DNA of 17,384 nucleotides from Bacteroidales bacterium (lineage in GTDB: Bacteria > Bacteroidota > Bacteroidia > Bacteroidales > UBA932), in contig WRBG01000020.1 of assembly GCA_009784635.1 (NCBI GenBank), positions 1 to 17,384 on the forward strand, given 5' to 3'. The notes beneath the pieces are model-generated. The model was given only the letters and a program-made list of their open reading frames with translations. It had not been told where the DNA came from and searched no databases. Shown one piece after another: positions 6,659-14,874 of this stretch (positions are counted from its first letter, which is position 1; each line of letters begins with the position of its first letter). A program made the translations under genes and the position numbers.

Positions 6659-7669
6659 ATGGCGTCAAAGACTAAAGATATTATTGAAATAGGCCAAGGC
6701 TGGGCTTGCGCTTTGCGAGGGTTAAAAAGCAATCCTTCAGTTCATTGCTACTATCAGAACCGATTAGTTGCAGAAGTTCCCCTTTCTACAATCATGGCAT
6801 GCGTCCCTTTTAACCATAAAGCGGGAGAAAAGAATCAAACGCCATGGAACGGCCCTTTTTTCACAGACAGGGTTCCTGAGCCCAAAAGTCTGAAAAAAAC
6901 GGCCATGTTGTTAAACAGCTTGATACGCAAATCAAGTCAACCAACGGATGCTTATATAGTTAAAGCAGAGCCGGAGGCTCCGTCCATGGTCATTGCGGTA
7001 GGGGGAGACAGCCGCCATGCTTACGAAGATTCCGAGCTTTGCAATATGGTGGCCACCACCCAAGCGTCTCAAAATTTAGCCTGTACCGGCGCCTCGCCCG
7101 TTGCTTTTTTCAAATTCCCATCATCTGACGATACCTGCCATCAGCCTGTCTTGGGCTTGGTGGGGCTGTTGGCCAAAGATGCCCCCTCTACCACCCTCTC
7201 TTTTAGCAACAAAGGAGACATGATATACCTGTTGGGACGCTCCGTAGAAGATATTGCCTCGTCCGAATATCTGTACAGCGTGCATAACATCCACCCCTCC
7301 CCTGCTCCTTGGATGAATCCGCAGGAACAAAGTCGCCTCCAAACCATTTTGGCCGAAGCCATTTTCAAAAATCTGATTTCCGGCATAAACAGCATCACCA
7401 AAGGCGGTATGTTCACGGCTCTGATAGAATCGTCCTTACAGCATCAATTAGGATTCGATATTACCACCGATGCAGAAATTAGGGAAGATGCCTTTCTCTT
7501 TGGGGAGGCCTTGGGCCGGTTTATTGTTTCTACTTCTGAGGAACACGATGCCGCTTTTGTAGACTTGATGACCCGGCATAAAATACCCGTTACCACCCTT
7601 GGGCATACTACTAAAGGAGAAATCCGGATAGACGATATTTCTTACGGATTTATTCAGGATTTTGCATAA
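6659..7669 (+). CDS. PurL-like half protein (C-terminal AIR synthase-related module)
   Basis: This 336-aa protein resembles the second half of FGAM synthase (PurL): the inter-domain linker (YYQNRLVAEVP, about 31-41) followed by a PurM/AIR-synthase-like module with GDMIYLLG (186-193), SSEYL (201-205), KGGMFTALIES (248-258) and LFGEALGRFIVS (280-291). The first PurM-like half and any glutaminase domain are absent. Compared with my recollection of bacterial PurL, about 55-60 residues are also missing after TGASPVAFF (143-151), including the region that normally carries a GGNVS-type nucleotide/substrate motif. Ordinary FGAM synthase activity is therefore unlikely. The frame is intact, has its own promoter-like box and sits 6 nt before menG, so it is probably expressed. 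It may be a regulator or a pseudo-enzyme; its function is unknown. Confidence 0.75.
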   Translation: MASKTKDIIEIGQGWACALRGLKSNPSVHCYYQNRLVAEVPLSTIMACVPFNHKAGEKNQTPWNGPFFTDRVPEPKSLKKTAMLLNSLIRKSSQPTDAYIVKAEPEAPSMVIAVGGDSRHAYEDSELCNMVATTQASQNLACTGASPVAFFKFPSSDDTCHQPVLGLVGLLAKDAPSTTLSFSNKGDMIYLLGRSVEDIASSEYLYSVHNIHPSPAPWMNPQEQSRLQTILAEAIFKNLISGINSITKGGMFTALIESSLQHQLGFDITTDAEIREDAFLFGEALGRFIVSTSEEHDAAFVDLMTRHKIPVTTLGHTTKGEIRIDDISYGFIQDFA

Positions 7670-7675
7670 CCGCCG

Positions 7676-8401
7676 ATGCCCCAGCCTGCTGCGACTCCGG
7701 ACAACAAAAACCATCAGGCCATGGCGGCTATGTTCAACAGCATTGCTCCTACCTATGACTTGGTAAACAAAACCGCGTCCTTTGGTTTGGACGGCTATTG
7801 GCGCAACCGACTGATTGGGGAGTTGAAGAACAATCGGGCCAAAAAGGTACTTGATATAGCATGTGGCACAGGCGTATTGAGTTGGGCCATACACCGTAAG
7901 CTCCAACTATCCGTAACCGGATTAGATTTGTCTATCCAAATGATAGAGGAGGCCGAAAAGAAAAAGGGGCGCTATGGCCTGTCCCACGTCCCGGCCCCTG
8001 TTTTCGTAAAAGGCTGCGCCGAAAAATTGCCTTTTCCCAATCGTTCATTCGATGCCGTTGCCATAGCCTTCGGCATCCGCAATGTTCAAGACAGGGCGGC
8101 CGCGCTTACCGAGATGATTCGCGTACTTAGCCCGGGAGGACTCCTTCTGATTCTTGATTTTGCCAAGCCGGTGAATCCGGTCTGGCGCTTTTTTTTCCGC
8201 TGTTATTTTTTCTACTTCCTGCCGCTCTTGGGATATATGGCATCGGGAAATAAACATGCCTATCGCTATCTGCCCCGCTCGGTAGACCATTTTCCTCCCG
8301 CTGCGGATTTTTGTCGCGAATTGACGGCTGCCGGATTTTCCCATACAAGCTGCCGGAGCTATACGGGAGGGGTCGCCATGCTGTACAAAGGAACATCCTA
8401 A
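7676..8401 (+). CDS. menG: Demethylmenaquinone methyltransferase (MenG/UbiE)
   Basis: This SAM-dependent C-methyltransferase performs the last step of menaquinone synthesis, methylating demethylmenaquinone at the membrane. The 241-aa product has the SAM-binding VLDIACGTG (58-66) and the UbiE/MenG family signatures YDLVNKTASFGLD (about 27-39), FGIRNV (132-137) and YRYLPRSVDHFP (around 197-208). The length is typical. The ATG is 6 nt after the stop of the PurL-like gene with no promoter between, so the two form one transcript. Bacteroidota normally make menaquinone but not ubiquinone, so the menG name is preferred to ubiE. Confidence 0.93.
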   Translation: MPQPAATPDNKNHQAMAAMFNSIAPTYDLVNKTASFGLDGYWRNRLIGELKNNRAKKVLDIACGTGVLSWAIHRKLQLSVTGLDLSIQMIEEAEKKKGRYGLSHVPAPVFVKGCAEKLPFPNRSFDAVAIAFGIRNVQDRAAALTEMIRVLSPGGLLLILDFAKPVNPVWRFFFRCYFFYFLPLLGYMASGNKHAYRYLPRSVDHFPPAADFCRELTAAGFSHTSCRSYTGGVAMLYKGTS

Positions 8402-8413
8402 GAATACTTTTAT

Positions 8414-8421
8414 TATATTTG
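8414..8421 (+). promoter_or_regulatory. Probable -7 box for the cardiolipin synthase gene
   Basis: TATATTTG is a full match to the Bacteroidota TAnnTTTG box, located 22 nt before the ATG at 8444 in the short gap after menG. No convincing -33 TTG lies at the expected distance. Confidence 0.45.
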
Positions 8422-8443
8422 TACTTCATTTAATGTTAACCTT

Positions 8444-9904
8444 ATGTTTTGGCCCCACAGTTCATGGCCCTTATTGGCGCTCTACCTTTTCTACTTAGCC
8501 GTGGCCCTCACCGTATGCGCCCAAATGGTATACCACAAGCGCGACCCGGTAAAAACCATCTCTTGGACGGTGGTTTTATTGTTTTTGCCTTTTGCGGGTC
8601 TTATCATCTACCTCTACTTTGGTCAGAATTATCGCAAAAATAAGATATACAGTCGCAAAGGACATAGAGACGAGCGGATTAAAAAAGTAATCAGCGCCCA
8701 ACAAATCGCCCAATTTGAAGCGTTAAAGGGCTTACTCCCAGAAGAAATCGCCAAACAGCAACGCCTTATCAAACTTAATCTGAACAATAATAAAAGTATA
8801 CTGACCACCCATAACCAAATCACTTTATATACCAAAGGAAAAGAAGCGCTGGAAGCCATGCTCGAAAGCGTCCGGATGGCCCGGCACCATATACACCTGC
8901 AAACTTATATTATTGAAAACGATGCTGTAGGAACCCTATGGCAACAGACGCTTATCCAAAAAGCAAAACAGGGCGTGGAGGTACGCTTCATCTACGACGA
9001 TGTGGGAAGCTGGCGCCTGCCCAATCATTTCATACAGAAACTTGAGGCGGCAGGAGTCGAGGTAAGGCCTTTTGCCTCTGTGCGCTATCCTTGGTTGACC
9101 TCAAAAATCAACTACCGGAACCACCGCAAAATCTTGGTGGTAGACGGTCATACCGGCTATATGGGCGGCGTAAATATTGCCGACCGCTATTACAGCGGAG
9201 GCGATTGGGTTTTGTGGCGGGACGCCCATATCAGAATCAAAGGAGAGGCCGTAGCTAACCTTCAGTCAAGCTTTTTCTTGGACTGGTATTTTATTCAAGG
9301 AAAAAACATATCAAGCCGACTGCTGTTCTACCCGAGTCCGGCTATAGAGCCTCCTGTCTGTTTCACCCAAATTATTACATCGGGGCCGGACAGCGACTAC
9401 GCCAACATCATGCAGAGCTACTTTACCGCCATTACCCAAGCAAAAAAGCACATTTATATCATAACGCCCTATTTTACGCCAAACGAAACCATACTCAACG
9501 CCATTAAGATTGCGTCTCTGAGCGGAGTTGACGTGCGCATCATGATGCCCGAAAAGTCGGACGCCAGAGTTGTACACCTCAGTTCCCGTTCCTACTATAC
9601 CGAACTGATGGAGGCCCAAGTAAAAATCCACCTCTTTCGCAAAGGATTTAGCCATTCCAAGGTGGTCAGCATTGACGGAGAGTTTTGCATCATCGGCTCG
9701 GCCAATTTAGACAACCGGAGCTTTGAACACAATTTTGAAATCAGTGCGCTGATATATAACGAAGCCCTTACCCTGCAAGTAGAATCTCAATTCCGGACAG
9801 ACATAAAAAATTGCACCCTGCTGCAAATCAAGACTTGGGAAAAGCGTCCCAAAAGAGAAAAAATTGCAGAAGCCTTTGCCAGACTGTTTAGTCCGCTGTT
9901 GTAA
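8444..9904 (+). CDS. cls: Cardiolipin synthase (phospholipase D family)
   Basis: This membrane enzyme condenses two phosphatidylglycerol molecules to cardiolipin and glycerol. The 486-aa product has two N-terminal membrane segments (about 6-27 and 38-57), the usual Cls topology, then two PLD catalytic motifs. These are HRKILVVDG (H227) and HSKVVSIDG (H404), followed by GSANLDNRSF. Both HxKxxxxD motifs are intact and the length is typical of ClsA. Phosphatidylserine synthase of the PLD type is excluded by the two membrane segments and overall layout. The gene ends 27 nt from the convergent htpX with no clear terminator hairpin between. Confidence 0.93.
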   Translation: MFWPHSSWPLLALYLFYLAVALTVCAQMVYHKRDPVKTISWTVVLLFLPFAGLIIYLYFGQNYRKNKIYSRKGHRDERIKKVISAQQIAQFEALKGLLPEEIAKQQRLIKLNLNNNKSILTTHNQITLYTKGKEALEAMLESVRMARHHIHLQTYIIENDAVGTLWQQTLIQKAKQGVEVRFIYDDVGSWRLPNHFIQKLEAAGVEVRPFASVRYPWLTSKINYRNHRKILVVDGHTGYMGGVNIADRYYSGGDWVLWRDAHIRIKGEAVANLQSSFFLDWYFIQGKNISSRLLFYPSPAIEPPVCFTQIITSGPDSDYANIMQSYFTAITQAKKHIYIITPYFTPNETILNAIKIASLSGVDVRIMMPEKSDARVVHLSSRSYYTELMEAQVKIHLFRKGFSHSKVVSIDGEFCIIGSANLDNRSFEHNFEISALIYNEALTLQVESQFRTDIKNCTLLQIKTWEKRPKREKIAEAFARLFSPLL

Positions 9905-9931
9905 TGTAATGGGTTATCTGCCTACGTCCGG

Positions 9932-10885
9932 TTAGAACTGCTCAAGGATTTCTATCCGCTTTTGGATGGGCGGATGGGTGGCAAAAAGGCTCGAAAATCC
10001 CCCTTTCTTCAGAAGCGGATGTTCGATAAAGAGTTGGGCTATATCTTCGCGCGTTACCGAGGCAATTTTGGGGTTGCCCGCAATCTTACGGAGGGCCATA
10101 GCAAGTGCGCGGGGGTCTTTCGTCATCTCGGCAGCGCCGGCATCGGCCATAAACTCCCGCTTGCGCGAAATGGCAAAGCGCAAAAGCATCGAAAAGAAGT
10201 AGCCGACCGCAGCCAAAACGGCTACAATAACGAACATCAACGCGGCGCCCCCGTCGTTCTTCCCGCCCCGACTGCGCCTTGGCGCGTACCACAATGACCT
10301 CATGGCAAATTGGGCGATAAAGGTAAAGATGCCGACAAAAATAATGGACACGACCAAGAGCCGCACGTCCCGGTTGCGGATATGACACAATTCATGAGCA
10401 ATGACTCCCTCTAATTCTGCATCGTTGAGCCTGTCTATGATTCCGCGCGTTAGGGTAACCGTGTAGCTTTTTTTATTGATTCCGCTGGCAAAGGCGTTGA
10501 GCGACTGTTCCTCAATCACGTTAACCTTGGGCATCGCCATACCATGGGCCATACAGAGGTTTTCCACAAGGTTGTAGACGCGCTTGTTTTCCCGTCTTTC
10601 GAGCGGTTTTGAATGGGTGGCGCTGGAAATCATCCACGAGTGCATCGAAAAGGCAACCAAAAACCAAATCAGCGTTGCGCCCGCAACTATGGGCGCATAC
10701 GAGGCAAAGGCTTCGCCGGACGCCATGACATAGAAACCTTCGGGGCTATAACCGGACGTATTTGGAAAGAGAAAAGCGCAAAAAACCCACGTAAGTCCCA
10801 GCAACAACACGGGGAACATAATCAGCAGCAGGATTGACTTAAAATTATTAGAACTCTGCTGCCGGAGGATGCCAACGTACTTCAT
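9932..10885 (-). CDS. htpX: M48 family zinc metalloprotease, HtpX-like
   Basis: This is a membrane-bound zinc endopeptidase for membrane protein quality control. The 317-aa product has two N-terminal membrane segments (about 17-40 and 64-84), the zinc motif HELCH (H164, E165, H168) and the third ligand in EFMADAG (E244), with further membrane segments between them (about 178-195 and 212-235). The order matches HtpX. It begins 15 nt after lemA and closes the rplS/tRNA-Arg/lemA unit. LemA-HtpX pairing is common across bacteria, including Thermotoga and other non-proteobacteria. A general M48 peptidase name is safe; the htpX symbol rests on topology and neighbour. Confidence 0.88.
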   Translation of the reverse strand: MKYVGILRQQSSNNFKSILLLIMFPVLLLGLTWVFCAFLFPNTSGYSPEGFYVMASGEAFASYAPIVAGATLIWFLVAFSMHSWMISSATHSKPLERRENKRVYNLVENLCMAHGMAMPKVNVIEEQSLNAFASGINKKSYTVTLTRGIIDRLNDAELEGVIAHELCHIRNRDVRLLVVSIIFVGIFTFIAQFAMRSLWYAPRRSRGGKNDGGAALMFVIVAVLAAVGYFFSMLLRFAISRKREFMADAGAAEMTKDPRALAMALRKIAGNPKIASVTREDIAQLFIEHPLLKKGGFSSLFATHPPIQKRIEILEQF

Positions 10886-10900
10886 CTATGATATGGTCTA

Positions 10901-11461
10901 CTAAAAACTTATTTTTGGGGTAGCCTCATGGGTGGCGCGCTCGGAGCCCAAGTCAAACATGGGCGCCTTGGAGAAGCCAAACATGCCGGCAATGATATTT
11001 GACGGGAAGGTCTGAACGGCGTTGTTGAACTCCTTGGTGGCGGAATTAAAGAAGCGACGCACAGAGGCGAGCTTGTTCTCGATATCGGACATCTCCTCTT
11101 GAAGTTGTAAGAAGTTCCGGTTCGCCTTTAGGTCGGGGTAGGCCTCAAGGGTTACTTTTAGGCCCGACAGCGCGCTCGAAAGCTGATTTTCCGCCGCGAT
11201 TTTTCCGTCAATGGTGGTGGCGGCAACGGCTTGGTTGCGCAACTCGATTACGCGCGTCAGCGTCTCCTTCTCATGTTTGGCGTATCCTTTTACGGTTTCT
11301 ACTATTTGAGGAATCAAGTCGTAGCGCTGCTTGAGTTGAACGTCAATGTCGGCAAAGGCGTTCTCCCGATGGTTACGCAGTTTTACAAGTTTGTTGTATA
11401 CCGATACTAAGATGAGTACGATAACAACAAGTACGATAATGGTAATAAGCGTTGCACTCAT
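10901..11461 (-). CDS. lemA: LemA family protein
   Basis: This 186-aa protein has one N-terminal membrane helix (about 3-22) followed by a mostly helical domain. The LemA signature region NAFADIDVQLKQRYDLIPQI sits just after the helix, with later conserved helices including YPDLKANRNFLQLQEEM. The length is typical. Its biochemical role is not well defined in general; the neighbouring htpX suggests a part in membrane proteostasis. The ATG at 11461 lies 15 nt from the 3' end of tRNA-Arg, with no separate promoter or Shine-Dalgarno sequence, so its message must arise from tRNA processing of a longer transcript. Confidence 0.93.
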   Translation of the reverse strand: MSATLITIIVLVVIVLILVSVYNKLVKLRNHRENAFADIDVQLKQRYDLIPQIVETVKGYAKHEKETLTRVIELRNQAVAATTIDGKIAAENQLSSALSGLKVTLEAYPDLKANRNFLQLQEEMSDIENKLASVRRFFNSATKEFNNAVQTFPSNIIAGMFGFSKAPMFDLGSERATHEATPKISF

Positions 11462-11476
11462 GGTTTTATATTTTTG

Positions 11477-11550
11477 TGACCTCGGCAGGATTCAAACCTG
11501 CAACCTTCTGATCCGTAGTCAGATGCTCTATTCAGTTGAGCTACGAGGCC
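11477..11550 (-). tRNA. tRNA-Arg (anticodon ACG)
   Basis: The minus strand gives a 74-nt cloverleaf. The acceptor is GGCCTCG with CGAGGTC (one G-U pair) and discriminator A at 11477. The D arm is AGCTCAACTGAATAGAGC and the anticodon stem is TCTGA/TCAGA with loop CTACGGA. The anticodon is ACG (11514-11516), normally deaminated to ICG by TadA to read CGU, CGC and CGA. The T arm is GCAGG-TTTGAAT-CCTGC. CCA is not encoded. It lies 14 nt after rplS and 15 nt before lemA. Confidence 0.97.
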
Positions 11551-11564
11551 AACATACTAAAGGA

Positions 11565-11939
11565 CTATGCGTTGGCAACCGGAGCGGCGGTAAATTTACG
11601 CTCTTTTATCCTTGCTTTTTTGCCGGTCAGTTTGCGGAGGTAGTAAATCCGGGCGCGCCGCACCTTGCCGTATTTGTTTATCTCAATCCCCTCTATAAAA
11701 GGAGAAAAGAAAGGGTAAACACGCTCCACGCCGATTCCGTTGGAAATTTTGCGCACGGTAAAAGTCTGGGTAGTCCCCTGTCCTTTACGTTGGATACACA
11801 CTCCGCGGAATTTTTGGAGGCGCTCTTTATTCTCCTCTTTGATTTTGTAGGTCACGGTAATAGTGTCCCCTGCCTTAAAGGGAGGAAAACTCTTTTGCTC
11901 CTGAGCAAACGCCTGTTCTGCAACTTTAATTAAGTCCAT
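11565..11939 (-). CDS. rplS: 50S ribosomal protein L19
   Basis: This is a structural protein of the large subunit at the 30S interface. The 124-aa product has the family features FKAGDTITVTYKI, RLQKFRGVCI, FTVRKISNGIGVERVYPFFS and the basic RRARIYYLRKLTGKKARI. It is slightly longer than the usual 115-120 aa because of an alanine-containing C-terminal tail. The ATG at 11939 follows a leader of about 70 nt from the promoter at 12018-12048. In many bacteria rplS follows trmD, but here it stands first in a unit with tRNA-Arg, lemA and htpX. Confidence 0.97.
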   Translation of the reverse strand: MDLIKVAEQAFAQEQKSFPPFKAGDTITVTYKIKEENKERLQKFRGVCIQRKGQGTTQTFTVRKISNGIGVERVYPFFSPFIEGIEINKYGKVRRARIYYLRKLTGKKARIKERKFTAAPVANA

Positions 11940-12017
11940 CTATTTCAAGTTTTTATTAACATTACGGACACCTGTGTTCTCGTAAGCGGTTACATTCAAT
12001 TCATTATTTTGGGACGG

Positions 12018-12048
12018 CAAAGATAGCTATTTTTTTCTCACCTCCAAA
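12018..12048 (-). promoter_or_regulatory. Consensus promoter for rplS, tRNA-Arg, lemA, htpX
   Basis: On the minus strand TTTG (12048-12045), a 19-nt spacer and TATCTTTG (12025-12018) match the Bacteroidota consensus exactly. The -33 element lies just past the anmK stop. The predicted start is near 12011, giving a leader of about 70 nt that may hold autoregulatory structure, although only a short imperfect hairpin (GAACAC/GTGTCC, 11967-11980 region) is visible. Confidence 0.7.
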
Positions 12049-12052
12049 CTTT

Positions 12053-13141
12053 TTACCACCTTCGCCCCGATTTGTACAGCGCCCCTCCTATACAATCGTA
12101 TGTAGCTCCGGTTACGGACGAGAGGCAATTGGGCATATTGCGTACATAAAGCACCCCCAAAAAGCCAAAAATGAGCGCTTCTTTAAAATTAATGGTCAAG
12201 GAGTCGGGAATATGGTAGCTGCATTGGGGAGCCAAAGCAGACATGCGCTCCATAAGGTATTTGTTCAAAGCGCCTCCGCCGGTAGCCAAAACCTTGCCGC
12301 CTTTAATGTGGCGACTGATTTGCCAAGCCACATGCTCGCAAAAAGTGGATAGTTTATCGTTAATATCTAATCCGTAAGCGTCTATCAAGGGAATGACCGT
12401 CTCCTCTACCCACTCTCGGCCCAAGGATTTTGGTCCTGTTTGGGTATAAAAGTCCAAACCGTTTAAGGCTTCCAATAAGGCGGTACAAACCTTGCCGCTT
12501 TGGGCCATTTCGCCGTCATGGTCATATTCTTTGCCTATGGAGCGGGTGTAATGGTTTAGTACGTAGTTTACCGGAGAAATATCATAGGCCGACCGGACTC
12601 CGTTTTGCTCCGAGGAGATGTTGGAGAAACCGCCCAAATTGAGGCAATAGTCGTAGTTTCCAAAAAGATGACGGTCGCCTATGGGCACTAACGGCGCACC
12701 TTGACCGTAGAGCGCCACATCGGTAGTGCGAAAATCGCAAACGGTATCTACCCCGCTCTCCGCCGCAACGCCCGCTCCGCTCCCGATTTGAAAGGTAAAG
12801 CGATGTCGGGGCTGATGAAAAATAGAATGACCGTGAGAGGCAATAATATGGGGTCTTACTTGATGTTTTTCCATAAAACTGCGCACACAAGCGCCCAGAT
12901 AGAGTCCGTAATCGGAGTGGAAACGGGCAAAAGAAAGAGCGTCCATCCGTTGCGCCGTTGCTAATTTTTCCTTAATATCAGCAGGATATGACATTGATTC
13001 GGCCTTTAAGATTTGATATTGCCATACGCCGTTATTCCACGAAAAACGGGTAAAACATATATCCAAACCGTCTAAAGAGGTGCCGGACATCAAGCCTATG
13101 ACATCCATGTCGCACCCCTGTTCCATTGCTTTATTTACCAT
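12053..13141 (-). CDS. anmK: Anhydro-N-acetylmuramic acid kinase
   Basis: This cytoplasmic kinase converts 1,6-anhydro-MurNAc plus ATP and water to MurNAc-6-phosphate in peptidoglycan recycling. The 362-aa product has the nucleotide-binding GLMSGTSLDGLD (16-27), SHGHSIFH (102-109), DFRTTDVALYGQGAPLVP (136-153, with the conserved Asp expected to be the catalytic base at D141) and NLGGFSNIS. The length fits the family. The first ATG (13141) overlaps the M23 stop as ATGGTAA (7 nt), indicating coupling. Later ATGs at codons 6 and 12 are also possible starts, since conserved sequence begins near residue 14. It follows an M23 gene, so the pair links wall cleavage to recycling. Confidence 0.95.
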   Translation of the reverse strand: MVNKAMEQGCDMDVIGLMSGTSLDGLDICFTRFSWNNGVWQYQILKAESMSYPADIKEKLATAQRMDALSFARFHSDYGLYLGACVRSFMEKHQVRPHIIASHGHSIFHQPRHRFTFQIGSGAGVAAESGVDTVCDFRTTDVALYGQGAPLVPIGDRHLFGNYDYCLNLGGFSNISSEQNGVRSAYDISPVNYVLNHYTRSIGKEYDHDGEMAQSGKVCTALLEALNGLDFYTQTGPKSLGREWVEETVIPLIDAYGLDINDKLSTFCEHVAWQISRHIKGGKVLATGGGALNKYLMERMSALAPQCSYHIPDSLTINFKEALIFGFLGVLYVRNMPNCLSSVTGATYDCIGGALYKSGRRW

Positions 13142-14859
13142 GTGAATGAAGTTTTATAAATGTTTACGTTGTTGCAGTTGTCTGTCACCCTCAATTCCAA
13201 TTCATGCCTTTTCCCGCTGCCAATCCGTCTCCTGTCGAAGGTGTAACTTAGGGCGCTGTTCTTGGCGTCGTACACAAACAGCGCCCATTGGCCGTTGATA
13301 TATCCTTGGTAAGACTTGATGCCCGAAAGTTCGTCTCTGATGGTGAATCTAATCCTTGTGGTTCCGCGCAAATCGGCTCCGTCTTTAAAACCGGCGCTGA
13401 TGACAGGCGGGACAGTATCAACAGCAACCGTATAGCGACCAAAGTTATAGGTTCTTGCCTCCAACATATCGCCGTTCCATTGCCCGCCGATTGACGTGTA
13501 CCTGCCGCTTGACGATACCGACACCACCACAGCCTTTTCCCTCAAGGAATCCGGCAACCAAGTCCGCAAACGAAGGCGCATGGGCCTAAACAGGGGGTCT
13601 TCCGGATTACCCACGCTCCACAGAGGGGCATAAAACCTTGAAGCCAAGGCTTGGGGAGGCTTTGTCTGCGCTACATAAAAGTCTGTATTTTTGCACAATG
13701 CACCCATCGGAAGGTATATATCCAAAGAGTCGGATTCATAATAGTGGTCTAAGGCCCATATCAAAGGACGACCTTTGAGCGGTTGGGGAGCCACCTGTGC
13801 AGCCGCCCGCTTGGCTATTCTATACCTATAGGTAGATGTATTGCCATAATCGTCTGTCAATACGATTTTAAGCTGATGTTCCAGAGTGTCGGGCAACACA
13901 AAAAGACCTTTTGAGGAACTTTCCACTTTGTGTTGCAGGATATTCCCCGGCTCGACCCATGTTTTTAGGAGGCTCTGATTATGCCTCACCCGCAGGTCGT
14001 ACTGCAAAAAAGCGTGTAAATAACGCCCCTGCCCCGCGGCTACGCCCTGTTTTTTGTAGGTATAAACTTTTTCCTCGTTGATGTAAACCTCGTATTTAGA
14101 CAGAGATAGAAAGGAGTTGGAGCCTTCCTTGCGGTCATAGGCGCCCATAGCCACATAAAAAGTATCCGAGACGGGAATTAGGGCAGAAGACGCACGCAAA
14201 TCTACCGCTCTGAGCAGTTTAGTTCTGGGAACTCCGGATTGCAGGGAATAGCCGTAAAACTGTAAACGGGTCAAAGTGGGAGGTATACGGTCTGTCACCG
14301 GAAAAAGTCCAAAAGCGGAGTAGTTCAAAGGACATTGGGTTTGGGTATTCCTTAATTCAAAGTGAAGATGAGGGCCGGACGATGCTCCGGAATTACCGGC
14401 TCTGCCTATAAAATCCCCCTGTTTTACCGGAAACAGTTCGGGGGCACAGGGAATATCTACGGCAAACGACTGTCGCTCGTATTGTTTTTCTGTCACATAG
14501 CTCTGAATGGCAGGGGCAAAATCCAACATATGGCCATACACGGAAGTGATTCCGTTGGGATGCTCTATGTACAGCGCATTTCCGTATCCCGAAGGCGATA
14601 CCGATATTCTGACCACAAATCCGTCTGCAACGGCAAAAAGCCTCTCGCCCACCACCCCTCCTATCCTCATGTCGTATCCCGTATGAAAATGGTTGGAACG
14701 AAATTCTCCGTAATTACCCGACAAGGATATGGGTATGTTGAGCGGCGAACGAAAATAAGTCGGAAAATCTTGATATACATTAGAAGCCGACTGCGCCTGA
14801 GCGGATAAGGGATAAAACCATAATCCTAAGAACAAGATGTATTTTTGAGCTGCTCCCAT
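13135..14859 (-). CDS. Large secreted M23 family peptidase / LytM-domain protein
   Basis: The 574-aa product starts with a signal peptide (ILFLGLWFYPLSAQAQ, about 8-23). The M23 domain (about 40-190) keeps all zinc ligands: HTGYD (H59, D63) and HLHFE (H164, H166), with YGHM between. The remaining 350 or so residues are beta-rich and unassigned, and could form Ig-like or substrate-binding domains; this layout is familiar in Bacteroidota M23 proteins. It begins 15 nt after dnaJ and ends overlapping anmK, so it belongs to the grpE operon. It is probably periplasmic and acts on peptide cross-links; whether it is an enzyme or an amidase activator is not shown. Confidence 0.88.
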   Translation of the reverse strand: MGAAQKYILFLGLWFYPLSAQAQSASNVYQDFPTYFRSPLNIPISLSGNYGEFRSNHFHTGYDMRIGGVVGERLFAVADGFVVRISVSPSGYGNALYIEHPNGITSVYGHMLDFAPAIQSYVTEKQYERQSFAVDIPCAPELFPVKQGDFIGRAGNSGASSGPHLHFELRNTQTQCPLNYSAFGLFPVTDRIPPTLTRLQFYGYSLQSGVPRTKLLRAVDLRASSALIPVSDTFYVAMGAYDRKEGSNSFLSLSKYEVYINEEKVYTYKKQGVAAGQGRYLHAFLQYDLRVRHNQSLLKTWVEPGNILQHKVESSSKGLFVLPDTLEHQLKIVLTDDYGNTSTYRYRIAKRAAAQVAPQPLKGRPLIWALDHYYESDSLDIYLPMGALCKNTDFYVAQTKPPQALASRFYAPLWSVGNPEDPLFRPMRLRLRTWLPDSLREKAVVVSVSSSGRYTSIGGQWNGDMLEARTYNFGRYTVAVDTVPPVISAGFKDGADLRGTTRIRFTIRDELSGIKSYQGYINGQWALFVYDAKNSALSYTFDRRRIGSGKRHELELRVTDNCNNVNIYKTSFTW

Positions 14860-14874
14860 GTTAGAAACCGTTTC

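Noticed and set aside
9932..11461. lemA-htpX as horizontally acquired, from a seeming excess of GCGC/CGCG words
   Set aside because: The impression could not be measured here. The pair is widespread in bacteria and sits in a unit with rplS and a tRNA, so transfer is not supported.
11346..11933. Plus-strand frame running across lemA start, tRNA-Arg and rplS
   Set aside because: It crosses a tRNA and two certain genes on the minus strand, so it is a shadow frame.
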